A stretch of 5,525 nt of DNA from Geobacter sp. (lineage in GTDB: Bacteria; Desulfobacterota; Desulfuromonadia; Geobacterales; Pseudopelobacteraceae): positions 1 to 5,525 of the forward strand of contig DAIERH010000159.1 in NCBI GenBank assembly GCA_027346925.1, in the 5' to 3' direction. Position 1 is the first letter of the stretch, and each line of letters starts with the position of its first letter. The notes beneath the pieces were generated by a model that did no database searches, was not told the origin of the DNA, and saw nothing but the letters and a program-made list of their open reading frames with translations. This document shows, piece after piece, positions 1 through 5,422 of this stretch. A program made the position numbers and the translations under genes.

Positions 1-532
1 ATGGCGCTGACCATGAACTGGATCATGTTGGAGTGGAGGAAGATGTTGACGACGGAGGCGATGACGATGCCGATCAGCGCCCCATGAAGCAGAAGGAGCC
101 CAGGGAGGTCAGGTCCCGTTTGGTAACGAACCCGTACACGCTCATGGCGCCGAAGGTGCCGGCCGTGGTGAAGAAAGCGGAAGATATCGACTGGCCCGTG
201 TAGACAAGGAATATACCCGAGAGCGTCGCCCCGTTGAGTGCCGAATAGAGCAGAAACAGGGGCGCCGCCGTCGCCGTGCCCATACGGACGGCGAAGCCGC
301 TGATGGCGAATACCAGTCCGAACTCGGCGATGATCAGCCCGAAGAACAGCATCCTGTTGGCGTAGAGCGCGTTGAACAGTGCTGGAGAACTTACTACCGC
401 CATGGATACGAAAGCCGTCAGACAAAGGCCTGCGGCCATCCAGCCGTAGACGGACCCCATGGTGTTGCTTCGTGCCACTTCCGTGTAGCGCGGATATGAA
501 GTACTGCGGGGAGGAGATGATGGAAAGGGCAT
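1..532 (-). pseudogene. Bax inhibitor-1/YccA family membrane protein, frameshifted and cut by the window edge
   Basis: The family is a group of multi-spanning inner-membrane proteins of about 220-235 residues (BI-1/YccA/YbhL); in E. coli YccA interacts with the FtsH protease, but the role here is unknown. From the ATG at 530-532 the protein has a Pro/Ser-rich start, then hydrophobic segments at about residues 28-48, 58-78, 89-110 and 117-138, with the family-like phrases ALNGATLSGIFLVYTG and FVTKRDLTSLGSF. The frame stops at 74-76 (residue 152), but the next frame continues in perfect family style from about position 79 to 1 (ALIGIVIASVVNIFLHSN, then MIQFMVSA). One extra G in the run of four (CCCC on the plus strand, 80-83) would restore the frame. 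The start is supported by AAGGAG eight bases upstream. Either a real frameshift mutation or a homopolymer sequencing error; family identity is confident, functional status is not. Confidence 0.85.
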
Positions 533-540
533 ATCAGTAA

Positions 541-546
541 CTCCTT
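541..546 (-). promoter_or_regulatory. Ribosome binding site of the BI-1 family gene
   Basis: The minus strand reads AAGGAG followed by eight bases (TTACTGAT) and ATG. This fixes the start at 532 and shows that the 5' end of the gene is intact although the reading frame breaks later. Confidence 0.7.
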
Positions 547-571
547 GTATTTTGTTATTGTTGCTATTTTC

Positions 572-600
572 AGTGTAATCATGCCGGCGACAAAAATCAA
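572..600 (-). promoter_or_regulatory. Candidate sigma-70 promoter for the BI-1 family gene
   Basis: On the minus strand TTGATT (595-600) and TACACT (572-577) are separated by exactly 17 bases, each matching four of six consensus positions. The stretch between the SRAP remnant (ends 619) and the BI-1 start (532) is 86 bases and AT-rich, so an own promoter is plausible. A match of this strength is suggestive only. Confidence 0.45.
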
Positions 601-618
601 TCGGATGAATGCGGCAGT

Positions 619-989
619 TCAGACCGGCAGGATGCAGGATGCTCCGTCGAACCTTGGGTTGTTCACGAGATCCGACACCTTGTAGGCATCAAGGAGATTG
701 GAGGGTAAAGGCTTGTACAAGCCAATAAATTGATCAGGATCATGCGTGCCATGGCTGAGCCAGAGCTTGCAGTCGTCGGGCTGGAGAATGACCGGCATGC
801 GGTCGTGGAGCGGTGCGACCACTTCGTTGGCAACTGTGGTGAGGATGGCGAAGGTTTCCAGGAGGCTTTCCTCCCCGGGCCGTTTCCATTGTAGCGGGAC
901 TCGGCGGCTTCGGGAACTGGCAGGCCGAACAGATCCCGGATAGCAGCCAGGAGTTCGGGAGACAGGAGGGATGTGAAGCGGCCGCACAT
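619..989 (-). pseudogene. SRAP (SOS response-associated peptidase, YedK/HMCES family) remnant with internal deletion
   Basis: SRAP proteins shield abasic sites in single-stranded DNA by forming a thiazolidine link through the N-terminal cysteine (Cys2). The gene starts at ATG 987-989 with MCGRFT, the invariant family start with Cys2, and runs in frame to RYN (34 codons). The sequence then jumps, in another frame, to the C-terminal third: QWKRPGEE, LETFAILTTVANE, the HDRMPVIL motif carrying the active-site histidine, and VNNPRFDG, ending at TGA 619-621. The two parts total about 124 codons against roughly 220 in the family, so about 100 codons are gone. These include the regions that normally carry the active-site asparagine and the GFYEW glutamate. 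The junction lies around 886-891. AGGA six bases before the ATG gives a usable ribosome binding site, 12 bases after the IHF-like stop, so the gene was once co-transcribed with it. The catalytic set is incomplete, so it is almost certainly non-functional. Confidence 0.85.
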
Positions 990-1001
990 GACATTTCCTA
1001 T

Positions 1002-1412
1002 TCAAGTGGACTTTAAATTCTGCAGTTCTCGCAAGCTGGGGCGCTTGCGCCAGTCTCTACATATAAAGGGGTTGGCGGGCTTCGCGGGTTTGGCAGCGAC
1101 TCTTGTGGTTCCGTCCGCACACTTGTTAACAGCTCCCCCGTCGTTGATACTCCATTTTAATTGCGTGCTCGGCTTGAACGTCAGCACCCGCCTGGAGGTG
1201 ATGACCATGTCTTCCCCGGTCTGGGGATTCCGGCCGCGGCGAGCGGATTTCTGTCTCACAGAGAAAATGCCGAAACCGGAGATATTGACGTCCTCGCCAT
1301 TTTCAATCGTTCTTTTCAAGATTTCGAATACCAACTTCACCATCTGAGTACATTCCTTCTTGGTGAAGTCCACCTCCTGTCGAAACCTTTCAACGATATC
1401 AGTTCTGGTCAT
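1002..1412 (-). CDS. ihfA: Integration host factor alpha-like DNA-bending protein with long C-terminal tail
   Basis: A 136-residue HU/IHF-family protein. Residues 1-91 form a complete IHF-alpha-like fold: helical dimerisation part (about 3-37), ENGEDVNISGFGIF (37-50), the DNA-binding arm with RRGRNPQTGED (58-68, the intercalating proline being P63), and ITSRRVLTFKPS (71-82). The GED-ITxRRV-TF-P pattern fits IhfA better than HU or IhfB. IHF binds as a dimer in the nucleoid and bends DNA sharply at promoters and recombination sites. Residues 92-136 are extra: IHF-alpha usually ends near residue 95-100, whereas this tail continues with AAKPAKPANP and a basic end (RDWRKRPSLRE). I chose ATG 1410-1412 because the fold starts there and AGGA lies 10 bases upstream; an in-frame TTG at 1467-1469 would add 19 residues unlike the family. 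The SRAP remnant follows after 12 bases. It may be an accessory paralogue rather than the main IHF subunit, whose gene usually sits beside pheT. Confidence 0.85.
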   Translation of the reverse strand: MTRTDIVERFRQEVDFTKKECTQMVKLVFEILKRTIENGEDVNISGFGIFSVRQKSARRGRNPQTGEDMVITSRRVLTFKPSTQLKWSINDGGAVNKCADGTTRVAAKPAKPANPFICRDWRKRPSLRELQNLKST

Positions 1413-1486
1413 TTCTCCGATTTCCTGTGATGGTTCGTAGTTGCGAGAATAGCACAAATCATGCGCCAAAGGATATTAGTGACGGG

Positions 1487-1506
1487 GAGCGCACCAAAGC
1501 GCGCTC
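1487..1506. terminator. Weak hairpin between the PadR and IHF-like genes
   Basis: GAGCGC (1487-1492) and GCGCTC (1501-1506) form a perfect 6-bp GC-rich stem around an 8-base loop, 35 bases downstream of the PadR stop. There is no T run after it on either strand, so it is not a classic intrinsic terminator. It could stabilise the 3' end of the permease-PadR message or be incidental. The rest of the 128-base gap between the two genes shows no convincing promoter pair. Confidence 0.25.
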
Positions 1507-1540
1507 GAACCGCCGATAGAGCTCAGCTATTTCAGAATTT

Positions 1541-1894
1541 TCAGCTTTTGTTCGGTTTCTGTAGCAATCGGTAGGTCTCCAGAAAATATTGCAGGTTGGC
1601 CAGCCGCATTTCGATATCCTGTCTCCACAGCTCCAGTTTTTCCCAGCCCGTGGGTGTGAGATGATAAACTTTCCTTGCGGGACCGCTTCCGCTGGTATCC
1701 CAATCCGAAACAACCTCGTGGTCCTGCTCAAGTTGCTGGAGAGTCCGGTATATTGCGCCGGTGTCTGGCCTACAGAGACCCATGCGCTCGATTAAAACAC
1801 TGTGGATCGCACTCCCATGGATCGGTCCCTCCGCAAGCGCCAGAAGGATGAATGCGGGCAGATGCCGGTACTGCTGTCTCCTCTTTGGTGCCAT
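1541..1894 (-). CDS. PadR-family transcriptional regulator
   Basis: A 117-residue winged-helix protein of the short PadR class (LmrR-like). PadR proteins are dimeric repressors that usually respond to a small hydrophobic or phenolic ligand and often control a neighbouring transporter. Visible parts are the first helix (FILLALAEGPIHGSAI, 15-30), the recognition helix region (PDTGAIYRTLQQLE, 43-56), the wing with its typical SGSGPARKVYHLT (68-80), and a C-terminal dimerisation helix (about 84-112). The chosen ATG is at 1892-1894, with AAGGA four bases upstream. An upstream in-frame start at 1948 would overlap the preceding permease gene and add a lysine/arginine-rich leader not typical of the family. 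It lies 16 bases after the second permease gene and is thus the third cistron of that operon. Its natural target is therefore likely the operon's own promoter, around 2940-2979 (inference). Confidence 0.9.
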   Translation of the reverse strand: MAPKRRQQYRHLPAFILLALAEGPIHGSAIHSVLIERMGLCRPDTGAIYRTLQQLEQDHEVVSDWDTSGSGPARKVYHLTPTGWEKLELWRQDIEMRLANLQYFLETYRLLQKPNKS

Positions 1895-1910
1895 AACGTC
1901 CTTTTCCACC

Positions 1911-2435
1911 TTAACCTTGCTCCGCAGTTTCTGGGACCGCGTCCGCAAGCAATATCATTTCCATGAGGTAGCCGGTTACCAGCACAAACGGTACGGTGAA
2001 CGCCAGCCGCAAGAGCGCGAAGCGAAGGCCAATGAAGCTGCTTTCCATGATAATCATCGGAATCTTGATGCTGGCCCAGGTGCCCAAAAAGATCACTACG
2101 TTTGCCAACCGTGCCCCCTTATTCCTCAACGAGAGCGCGATGGGAAAAGCCGCATACAGCGGCCCGGCTGCGGCGGTCCCGAGAAGAATGGCGAATCCTG
2201 CGCCGCGCAATCCGGAATCCCGTCCCAGGTGCGCCTCCACCATCTTCCGGGGTACCCATACGTCCAGCAGTCCCATCAATACCATCACAGGCGGGAGAAT
2301 CTGCAGGACCTCTGACAGGAAATACAGAAATTTCGTCATAGAGAGTCCCGCCAGCGCAGGCTTCCAGAGGGCTACGAGAAGGTTGACAACCATGATGGCG
2401 AGAATAAATCGATATTTTTTGAGAAGCTCGGCCAT
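1911..2435 (-). CDS. Permease, DUF318/ArsP-like half-transporter (second half)
   Basis: A 174-residue membrane protein with hydrophobic stretches at about residues 9-28, 36-58, 77-102, 113-131 and 141-164. The phrases GTAAAGPLYAAFPIALSL (86-103) and GTWASIKIPMIIMESSF (118-134), then GLRFALLR, resemble one repeat of the predicted permease family PF03773 (YraQ/ArsP type). Full-length members have about 300 or more residues and two such repeats; here each repeat is its own gene. Its motif region lines up by eye with that of the gene upstream, supporting a heterodimer in the inner membrane. The start is ATG 2433-2435, whose A is also the last base of the preceding TGA (TGATG), with a possible GTG one codon earlier; this arrangement implies translational coupling. 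The substrate is unknown: ArsP members export organoarsenicals, but no conserved cysteine or other clue here points to arsenic. Confidence 0.8.
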   Translation of the reverse strand: MAELLKKYRFILAIMVVNLLVALWKPALAGLSMTKFLYFLSEVLQILPPVMVLMGLLDVWVPRKMVEAHLGRDSGLRGAGFAILLGTAAAGPLYAAFPIALSLRNKGARLANVVIFLGTWASIKIPMIIMESSFIGLRFALLRLAFTVPFVLVTGYLMEMILLADAVPETAEQG

Positions 2436-2908
2436 CACAGAAACACCCCCATGAGTAGTCCGATAGCAATTGCAGTGACGAAGCTCATCGCCTGACGGAG
2501 GAGCGTAAATCGCCTACCAAAATGGGAAATTTCCATGGGGGCGGACACTGTGCCGACCATCGTCAGCGTGGTGATGAACGTGGCCAGTGCGCCTGGGGCG
2601 GCACCGACCTTGAGCAGTGAACCGGCTAGCGGAAAGGCGACCGGAGCTGGCATGGTGATAACCGCTCCGACTAGTGAGATCAGGGCATAGCCCGCGACTC
2701 CCTTGATATTGAAGAGCCTGGTTAATGTTTCTTGCGGAACCAGCGTCATCAGTAGCCCAACCAGAGCAACCATACCCAGCACGACCGGCACCAGCCCATT
2801 TAGCGAACGACCACTTATTCTAAGCGCCTTTTTCGTTCTTTCCGAATCTCGCCACCATGAAATCAGCAACGCCACAGCAGTGATTGACCAAAATGTTAAT
2901 GACAGCAT
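2435..2908 (-). CDS. Permease, DUF318/ArsP-like half-transporter (first half)
   Basis: A 157-residue membrane protein, first cistron of the permease-permease-PadR operon. Hydrophobic segments lie at about residues 3-19, 37-57, 70-95, 104-123 and 138-157, and the protein stops right at the end of the last one. The signature region (ITMPAPVAFPLAGSLL, 84-99; TMVGTVSAPMEISHFGRRF, 116-134; then TLLRQ) parallels the partner gene's G-PLYAAFPIALSL, GTWASIKIPMII and GLRFALLR. I infer that the two proteins are homologous halves forming one pseudo-symmetric transporter. The ATG at 2906-2908 has an excellent ribosome binding site (AGGAAGGA, six bases spacing). Positively charged loops (RDSERTKKALR, 20-30) fit an inner-membrane topology. 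The family assignment comes from motif resemblance, not a search. Confidence 0.8.
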   Translation of the reverse strand: MLSLTFWSITAVALLISWWRDSERTKKALRISGRSLNGLVPVVLGMVALVGLLMTLVPQETLTRLFNIKGVAGYALISLVGAVITMPAPVAFPLAGSLLKVGAAPGALATFITTLTMVGTVSAPMEISHFGRRFTLLRQAMSFVTAIAIGLLMGVFL

Positions 2909-2914
2909 GGAACA

Positions 2915-2922
2915 TCCTTCCT
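2915..2922 (-). promoter_or_regulatory. Strong ribosome binding site of the first permease gene
   Basis: The minus strand reads AGGAAGGA, then six bases, then ATG (2906-2908). It fixes the start of the operon's first gene. Confidence 0.75.
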
Positions 2923-2939
2923 CTGGCTAAGCAATCAAA

Positions 2940-2979
2940 CAACTATTAATATCTATGTGTTAACTACAGTAATATGTTG
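2940..2979. promoter_or_regulatory. Divergent promoter region with a candidate operator dyad
   Basis: This AT-rich gap separates the minus-strand permease operon from the plus-strand small gene. CAACTATTA (2940-2948) and TAATATGTTG (2970-2979) are inverted repeats with a one-base indel. Between them lie GTTAAC (2959-2964) and a TGT-N7-ACA arrangement (2956-2968), close to the ATGT-N8-ACAT type of site known for LmrR-like PadR proteins. For the plus strand, TAATAT (2970-2975) with TTAATA 18 bases upstream (2946-2951) is a plausible -10/-35 pair. For the minus strand the elements are weaker and would lie over the palindrome TATTAATA (2944-2951). Autoregulation by the PadR protein of this operon is an inference. 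Confidence 0.4.
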
Positions 2980-2994
2980 ATAATGGAGTGTCAA

Positions 2995-3330
2995 GTGATT
3001 TTCAGTCTGTCAATGTATAGAGCCAATAATACTCCGGCCTTCATCATTTGCCATAATCAACACGGTCGATGCTGGTTTTCCCGTTCCTCCCTGATTCCCG
3101 AGCATTGGTTCCCAAGGAAAGAACTCCAGGCTGAAAGTTCGGCCATGGATGTCCTTTTTGACGTCAATAAGTCAATGACGACATCTCAAATGAAATACGT
3201 ATCGGCGGAAGCGTGGTTCGATCGTCGCGATGCACATCGATATGAAATATTGGAACAAACCTTCCGGGTGGGCCCTTCAGAAATTCTTACGCTGTTGGTT
3301 TTTGAAGATGAAGAGATGTTGGCAGACTGA
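2995..3330 (+). CDS. Small hypothetical protein, low GC, divergent from the permease operon
   Basis: I do not recognise this 111-residue protein. It has no signal peptide and no membrane segment. The N-terminal half is rich in aromatic residues, His and Cys (FIICHNQHGRCWF, then PEHWFPRKEL), the middle is Ser/Met-rich, and the C-terminal part looks folded and ends acidic (RRDAHRYEILEQTF, ILTLLVFEDEEMLAD). I prefer the GTG at 2995-2997 as start because GGAG (2985-2988) lies six bases before it. In-frame ATGs at 2974, 2983 and 3013 have no recognisable ribosome binding site. Codon use is clearly more AT-rich than in glmS, suggesting either weak expression or acquisition by transfer. Transcription would end at the hairpin 12 bases after the stop. 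Being coding is supported by the open frame, ribosome binding site, -10-like element and terminator, not by homology. Confidence 0.6.
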   Translation: MIFSLSMYRANNTPAFIICHNQHGRCWFSRSSLIPEHWFPRKELQAESSAMDVLFDVNKSMTTSQMKYVSAEAWFDRRDAHRYEILEQTFRVGPSEILTLLVFEDEEMLAD

Positions 3331-3341
3331 CTGACTACTTA

Positions 3342-3369
3342 AAAAGGGGCCTCAATTGAAGCCCCTTTT
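3342..3369. terminator. Bidirectional intrinsic terminator between the small gene and glmS
   Basis: AAAAGGGGC (3342-3350) and GCCCCTTTT (3361-3369) form a perfect 9-bp stem; the loop contains the palindrome TCAATTGA. The stem's own A and T runs give a T tract of four on the plus strand and five on the minus strand. It can therefore end the plus-strand gene (stop at 3330) and, from the other side, the glmS message, whose stop lies 111 bases away at 3481. Confidence 0.85.
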
Positions 3370-3370
3370 C

Positions 3371-3450
3371 AGTAGCTAACTTTATTTATCAGTAGCCTAC
3401 ATTATTTTACGGTAGCCGACTTTATTTTTTAGTAGCCACCATTATTTTTC
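3371..3450. repeat. Four tandem copies of a 20-bp repeat
   Basis: Units start at exactly 3371, 3391, 3411 and 3431. Consensus is (A/G)GTAGCC-n-AC-(T/A)TTATTTTT-C, with the GTAGC core kept in all four and most differences in the seventh and eighth bases and the A/T tail. The array begins immediately after the terminator stem and ends 30 bases before the glmS stop, so it would be in the 3' untranslated part of the glmS message. There are no unique spacers, so this is not CRISPR. The spacing of about two helical turns places each GTAGC core on the same DNA face, as expected for an array of protein sites. Multiple 20-bp-class sites are known at ends of IS21- and Tn7-like elements, but no transposase is present here. 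Confidence 0.85.
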
Positions 3451-3480
3451 TTCTTCAATTGTATCGTCCTCCCGGCGCGG

Positions 3481-5310
3481 TTACTCAACCGTCACCGACT
3501 TGGCCAGGTTGCGCGGCTGGTCAACGTCGGTCCCCTTGAGCACGGCGATGTGGTAGGCCAAGAGTTGCAGCGGAACCGAGAGGAGGAGCGGATCCAGGTC
3601 CTCGTCCAGGGCCGGGATCTCGATCACGTCCTCGGCCCGGCCGGCCACCTCGTCGTCACCGGCGCTGCACAGGGCGATCACCCGGCCGCCGCGGGCGATG
3701 ACCTCCTCCATGTTGGAAAGGGTCTTGTCGAAGGCGCTGTTCTTGGGCACCAGCATCACCACCGGCACCTCCTCGTCGATCAGGGCGATGGGTCCGTGCT
3801 TCATCTCCCCGGCCGGGTAACCTTCGGCGTGGATATAGGAGATCTCCTTGAGCTTGAGCGCCCCCTCCAGGGCAATGGGGAAGTTCCTGCCGCGCCCCAG
3901 GTAGAGGAAGTCGCGGGCGTTCATGTATTTTTTGGCCACCCTCTCGGCCGTGGCGTTCAGTTTGAGCACCTCCTCCAGCAGGGCGGGCGCGCGCTTGAGG
4001 GCCGCGATCATACGCTGGCCGCTGGCCGAGTCCAGGGCGCACACGGCGCGGCCCAGACGGATGGTGAACAGGTACAGGGCCGTCAGTTGGGTGACAAAGG
4101 CCTTGGTGGAGGCCACGCCGATCTCGGGGCCGGCATGGGTGTAGATCACCCCGGCCGCTTCCCGGGCAATGGAGGAATCCACCACGTTGCAGATGGCCAT
4201 GTTCAGGGCACCGCGTGACTTGGCCTCCCGCAGGGCCGCCAGGGTGTCGGCGGTCTCGCCCGACTGGGAGATGACCATCACCAGGGTGGCATCGTCGATG
4301 ACCGGGTTGCGGTAGCGGAATTCGGAGGCAATATCCACCTCCACCGGGATGCGGCAGTATCCCTCGATGTAGAACTTGCCCACCAGGGCGGCATGCCAGG
4401 AGGTGCCGCACGCCACGATGATGATCCGCTTGATGGCGGCCAGTTGGCGGTCGCTGAAGGGCAGGTCCTCCAGGTAGACGTCCCCCTCCCCCTCCAGCAG
4501 GCGGCCGGCGATGGTGTCGCGCACGGCCCGGGGCTGCTCGTGGATCTCCTTGAGCATGAAGTGCTTGTAGCCCCCCTTTTCGGCCATCAGCGGCGACCAG
4601 TCGATGTGGCGCGCCGGCTTGTCCAGCGGGATGCCCGCGATGGTGGAGAAGCTCGCCGAGTCGCCGCTGAAGACGGCCATCTCGCCATCCTCCATGAAGA
4701 CCATCTCGCGGGTGTGGGCCAGGATGGCGGGGATGTCGGAGGCCACGAAGTACTCGCCCGAGCCCAGGCCCACCACCAGGGGGGAGCCGAACTTGGCGGC
4801 GATCAGGGTGCCCGGCTCGCGCTCATTGAGGATACAGACCGCGTAGGCGCCCTTCAATTCGGCCAGGGCCAGGCGCACCGCCTGTTCGAAGTGGGGCGCG
4901 GCCTTGAGCTTTTCCTCGATCAGATGGGAGATGACCTCGGTGTCGGTGTCGCTCTTGAAGCTGTGGCCGCTCTGTTTGAGTTCCTCCTTGAGCTGGAGGT
5001 AGTTCTCGATGATGCCGTTGTGCACCACGATGATCGGCCCGGCCTTGTGGGGGTGGGCGTTGATCTCCGACGGGCGGCCGTGGGTGGCCCAGCGGGTATG
5101 GCCGATGCCGATGGAACCGGCCAGGGGCTGGTCCCGCAGCAACTCCTCCAGGTTGACCAGTTTGCCCTCACTGCGCCGGATACCGGCATCGCCCTCGTCC
5201 AGGGTGGCGATGCCGGCCGAGTCATAGCCGCGGTATTCCAGTTTCTTCAAGCCTTCCAAAATGACGGGCGTGGCCTCCTGCCCGCCGATATATCCTACGA
5301 TTCCGCACAT
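3481..5310 (-). CDS. glmS: Glutamine--fructose-6-phosphate aminotransferase (isomerizing)
   Basis: This cytoplasmic enzyme makes glucosamine-6-phosphate from fructose-6-phosphate and glutamine, the first committed step toward UDP-GlcNAc, peptidoglycan and lipopolysaccharide. The 609 residues equal the E. coli length. The N-terminal class II glutaminase domain (2-240) has Cys2 as nucleophile (MCGIVGYIGG), YRGYDSAG (26-33), HTRWATHG (71-78), HNGIIENY (97-104) and DTDTEV (121-126). Two SIS sugar-binding domains follow, with ACGTS (300-304), SQSGETADT (348-356), STKAF (401-405), GRGRNFPIALEGALKLKE (472-489) and AEGYPAGEMKHGP (495-507). The isomerase residues Glu489, His505 and Lys604 are present, equal to E. 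coli 488, 504 and 603 when counted from the processed Cys1. C-terminus NLAKSVTVE is canonical. The start has GGAGGT six bases upstream. GC-rich with strongly G/C-ending codons, unlike the plus-strand gene beyond its 3' end. There is no room or signature for a glmS ribozyme. Confidence 0.99.
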   Translation of the reverse strand: MCGIVGYIGGQEATPVILEGLKKLEYRGYDSAGIATLDEGDAGIRRSEGKLVNLEELLRDQPLAGSIGIGHTRWATHGRPSEINAHPHKAGPIIVVHNGIIENYLQLKEELKQSGHSFKSDTDTEVISHLIEEKLKAAPHFEQAVRLALAELKGAYAVCILNEREPGTLIAAKFGSPLVVGLGSGEYFVASDIPAILAHTREMVFMEDGEMAVFSGDSASFSTIAGIPLDKPARHIDWSPLMAEKGGYKHFMLKEIHEQPRAVRDTIAGRLLEGEGDVYLEDLPFSDRQLAAIKRIIIVACGTSWHAALVGKFYIEGYCRIPVEVDIASEFRYRNPVIDDATLVMVISQSGETADTLAALREAKSRGALNMAICNVVDSSIAREAAGVIYTHAGPEIGVASTKAFVTQLTALYLFTIRLGRAVCALDSASGQRMIAALKRAPALLEEVLKLNATAERVAKKYMNARDFLYLGRGRNFPIALEGALKLKEISYIHAEGYPAGEMKHGPIALIDEEVPVVMLVPKNSAFDKTLSNMEEVIARGGRVIALCSAGDDEVAGRAEDVIEIPALDEDLDPLLLSVPLQLLAYHIAVLKGTDVDQPRNLAKSVTVE

Positions 5311-5316
5311 TCAATT

Positions 5317-5322
5317 ACCTCC
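5317..5322 (-). promoter_or_regulatory. Ribosome binding site of glmS
   Basis: GGAGGT on the minus strand, six bases (AATTGA) before the ATG at 5308-5310: near-perfect anti-SD match, consistent with high expression of a housekeeping enzyme. Confidence 0.85.
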
Positions 5323-5385
5323 GTCAACATGTCTCTTGCTTTATCCAAAAGTACTGTGGCTGCTTTGCAAATTGACTGTTTTTTA

Positions 5386-5409
5386 CTTTGCATCCTTGCG
5401 TCTTTGCGT
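5386..5409. repeat. Three tandem copies of an 8-bp repeat (CTTTGCGT) upstream of glmS
   Basis: CTTTGCAT, CCTTGCGT and CTTTGCGT follow each other without gaps at 5386, 5394 and 5402; on the minus strand this reads as ACGCAAAG-type units. From memory, short ACGCAAAG runs recur between genes in several deltaproteobacterial and other genomes, but I cannot verify that here. They lie 76 bases or more upstream of the glmS start, within its leader or promoter region. Confidence 0.7.
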
Positions 5410-5422
5410 TTCAATCGTTGGG

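Noticed and set aside
973..1347. Plus-strand open frame over the IHF-like gene
   Set aside because: The minus strand encodes a clear IHF-alpha fold there; the plus product has no recognisable feature and no ribosome binding site I can see.
1459..1731. Shifted minus-strand frame across the end of the PadR gene
   Set aside because: It overlaps the conserved wing and C-terminal helix of PadR in another frame and shows no family resemblance in its own part.
1761..2454. Plus-strand open frames over the second permease gene
   Set aside because: They are shadows of a membrane-protein gene; their peptides are Arg/Pro/Ser-rich and lack domains, while the minus-strand pair overlaps at stop and start like a true operon.
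1911..2908. Single permease gene broken by a frameshift
   Set aside because: Each half has its own start and stop with a TGATG overlap. Both appear to be homologous units rather than consecutive parts of one frame, so two genes is the better reading.
3371..3450. CRISPR array
   Set aside because: The units are contiguous, 20 bp long and without unique spacers, and no cas gene is near.
3550..4218. Further open frames opposite or shifted within glmS (also 3656-4411 on the minus strand)
   Set aside because: Same composition effect; the shifted frame gives an Arg/Pro/Gly-rich peptide with no family resemblance.
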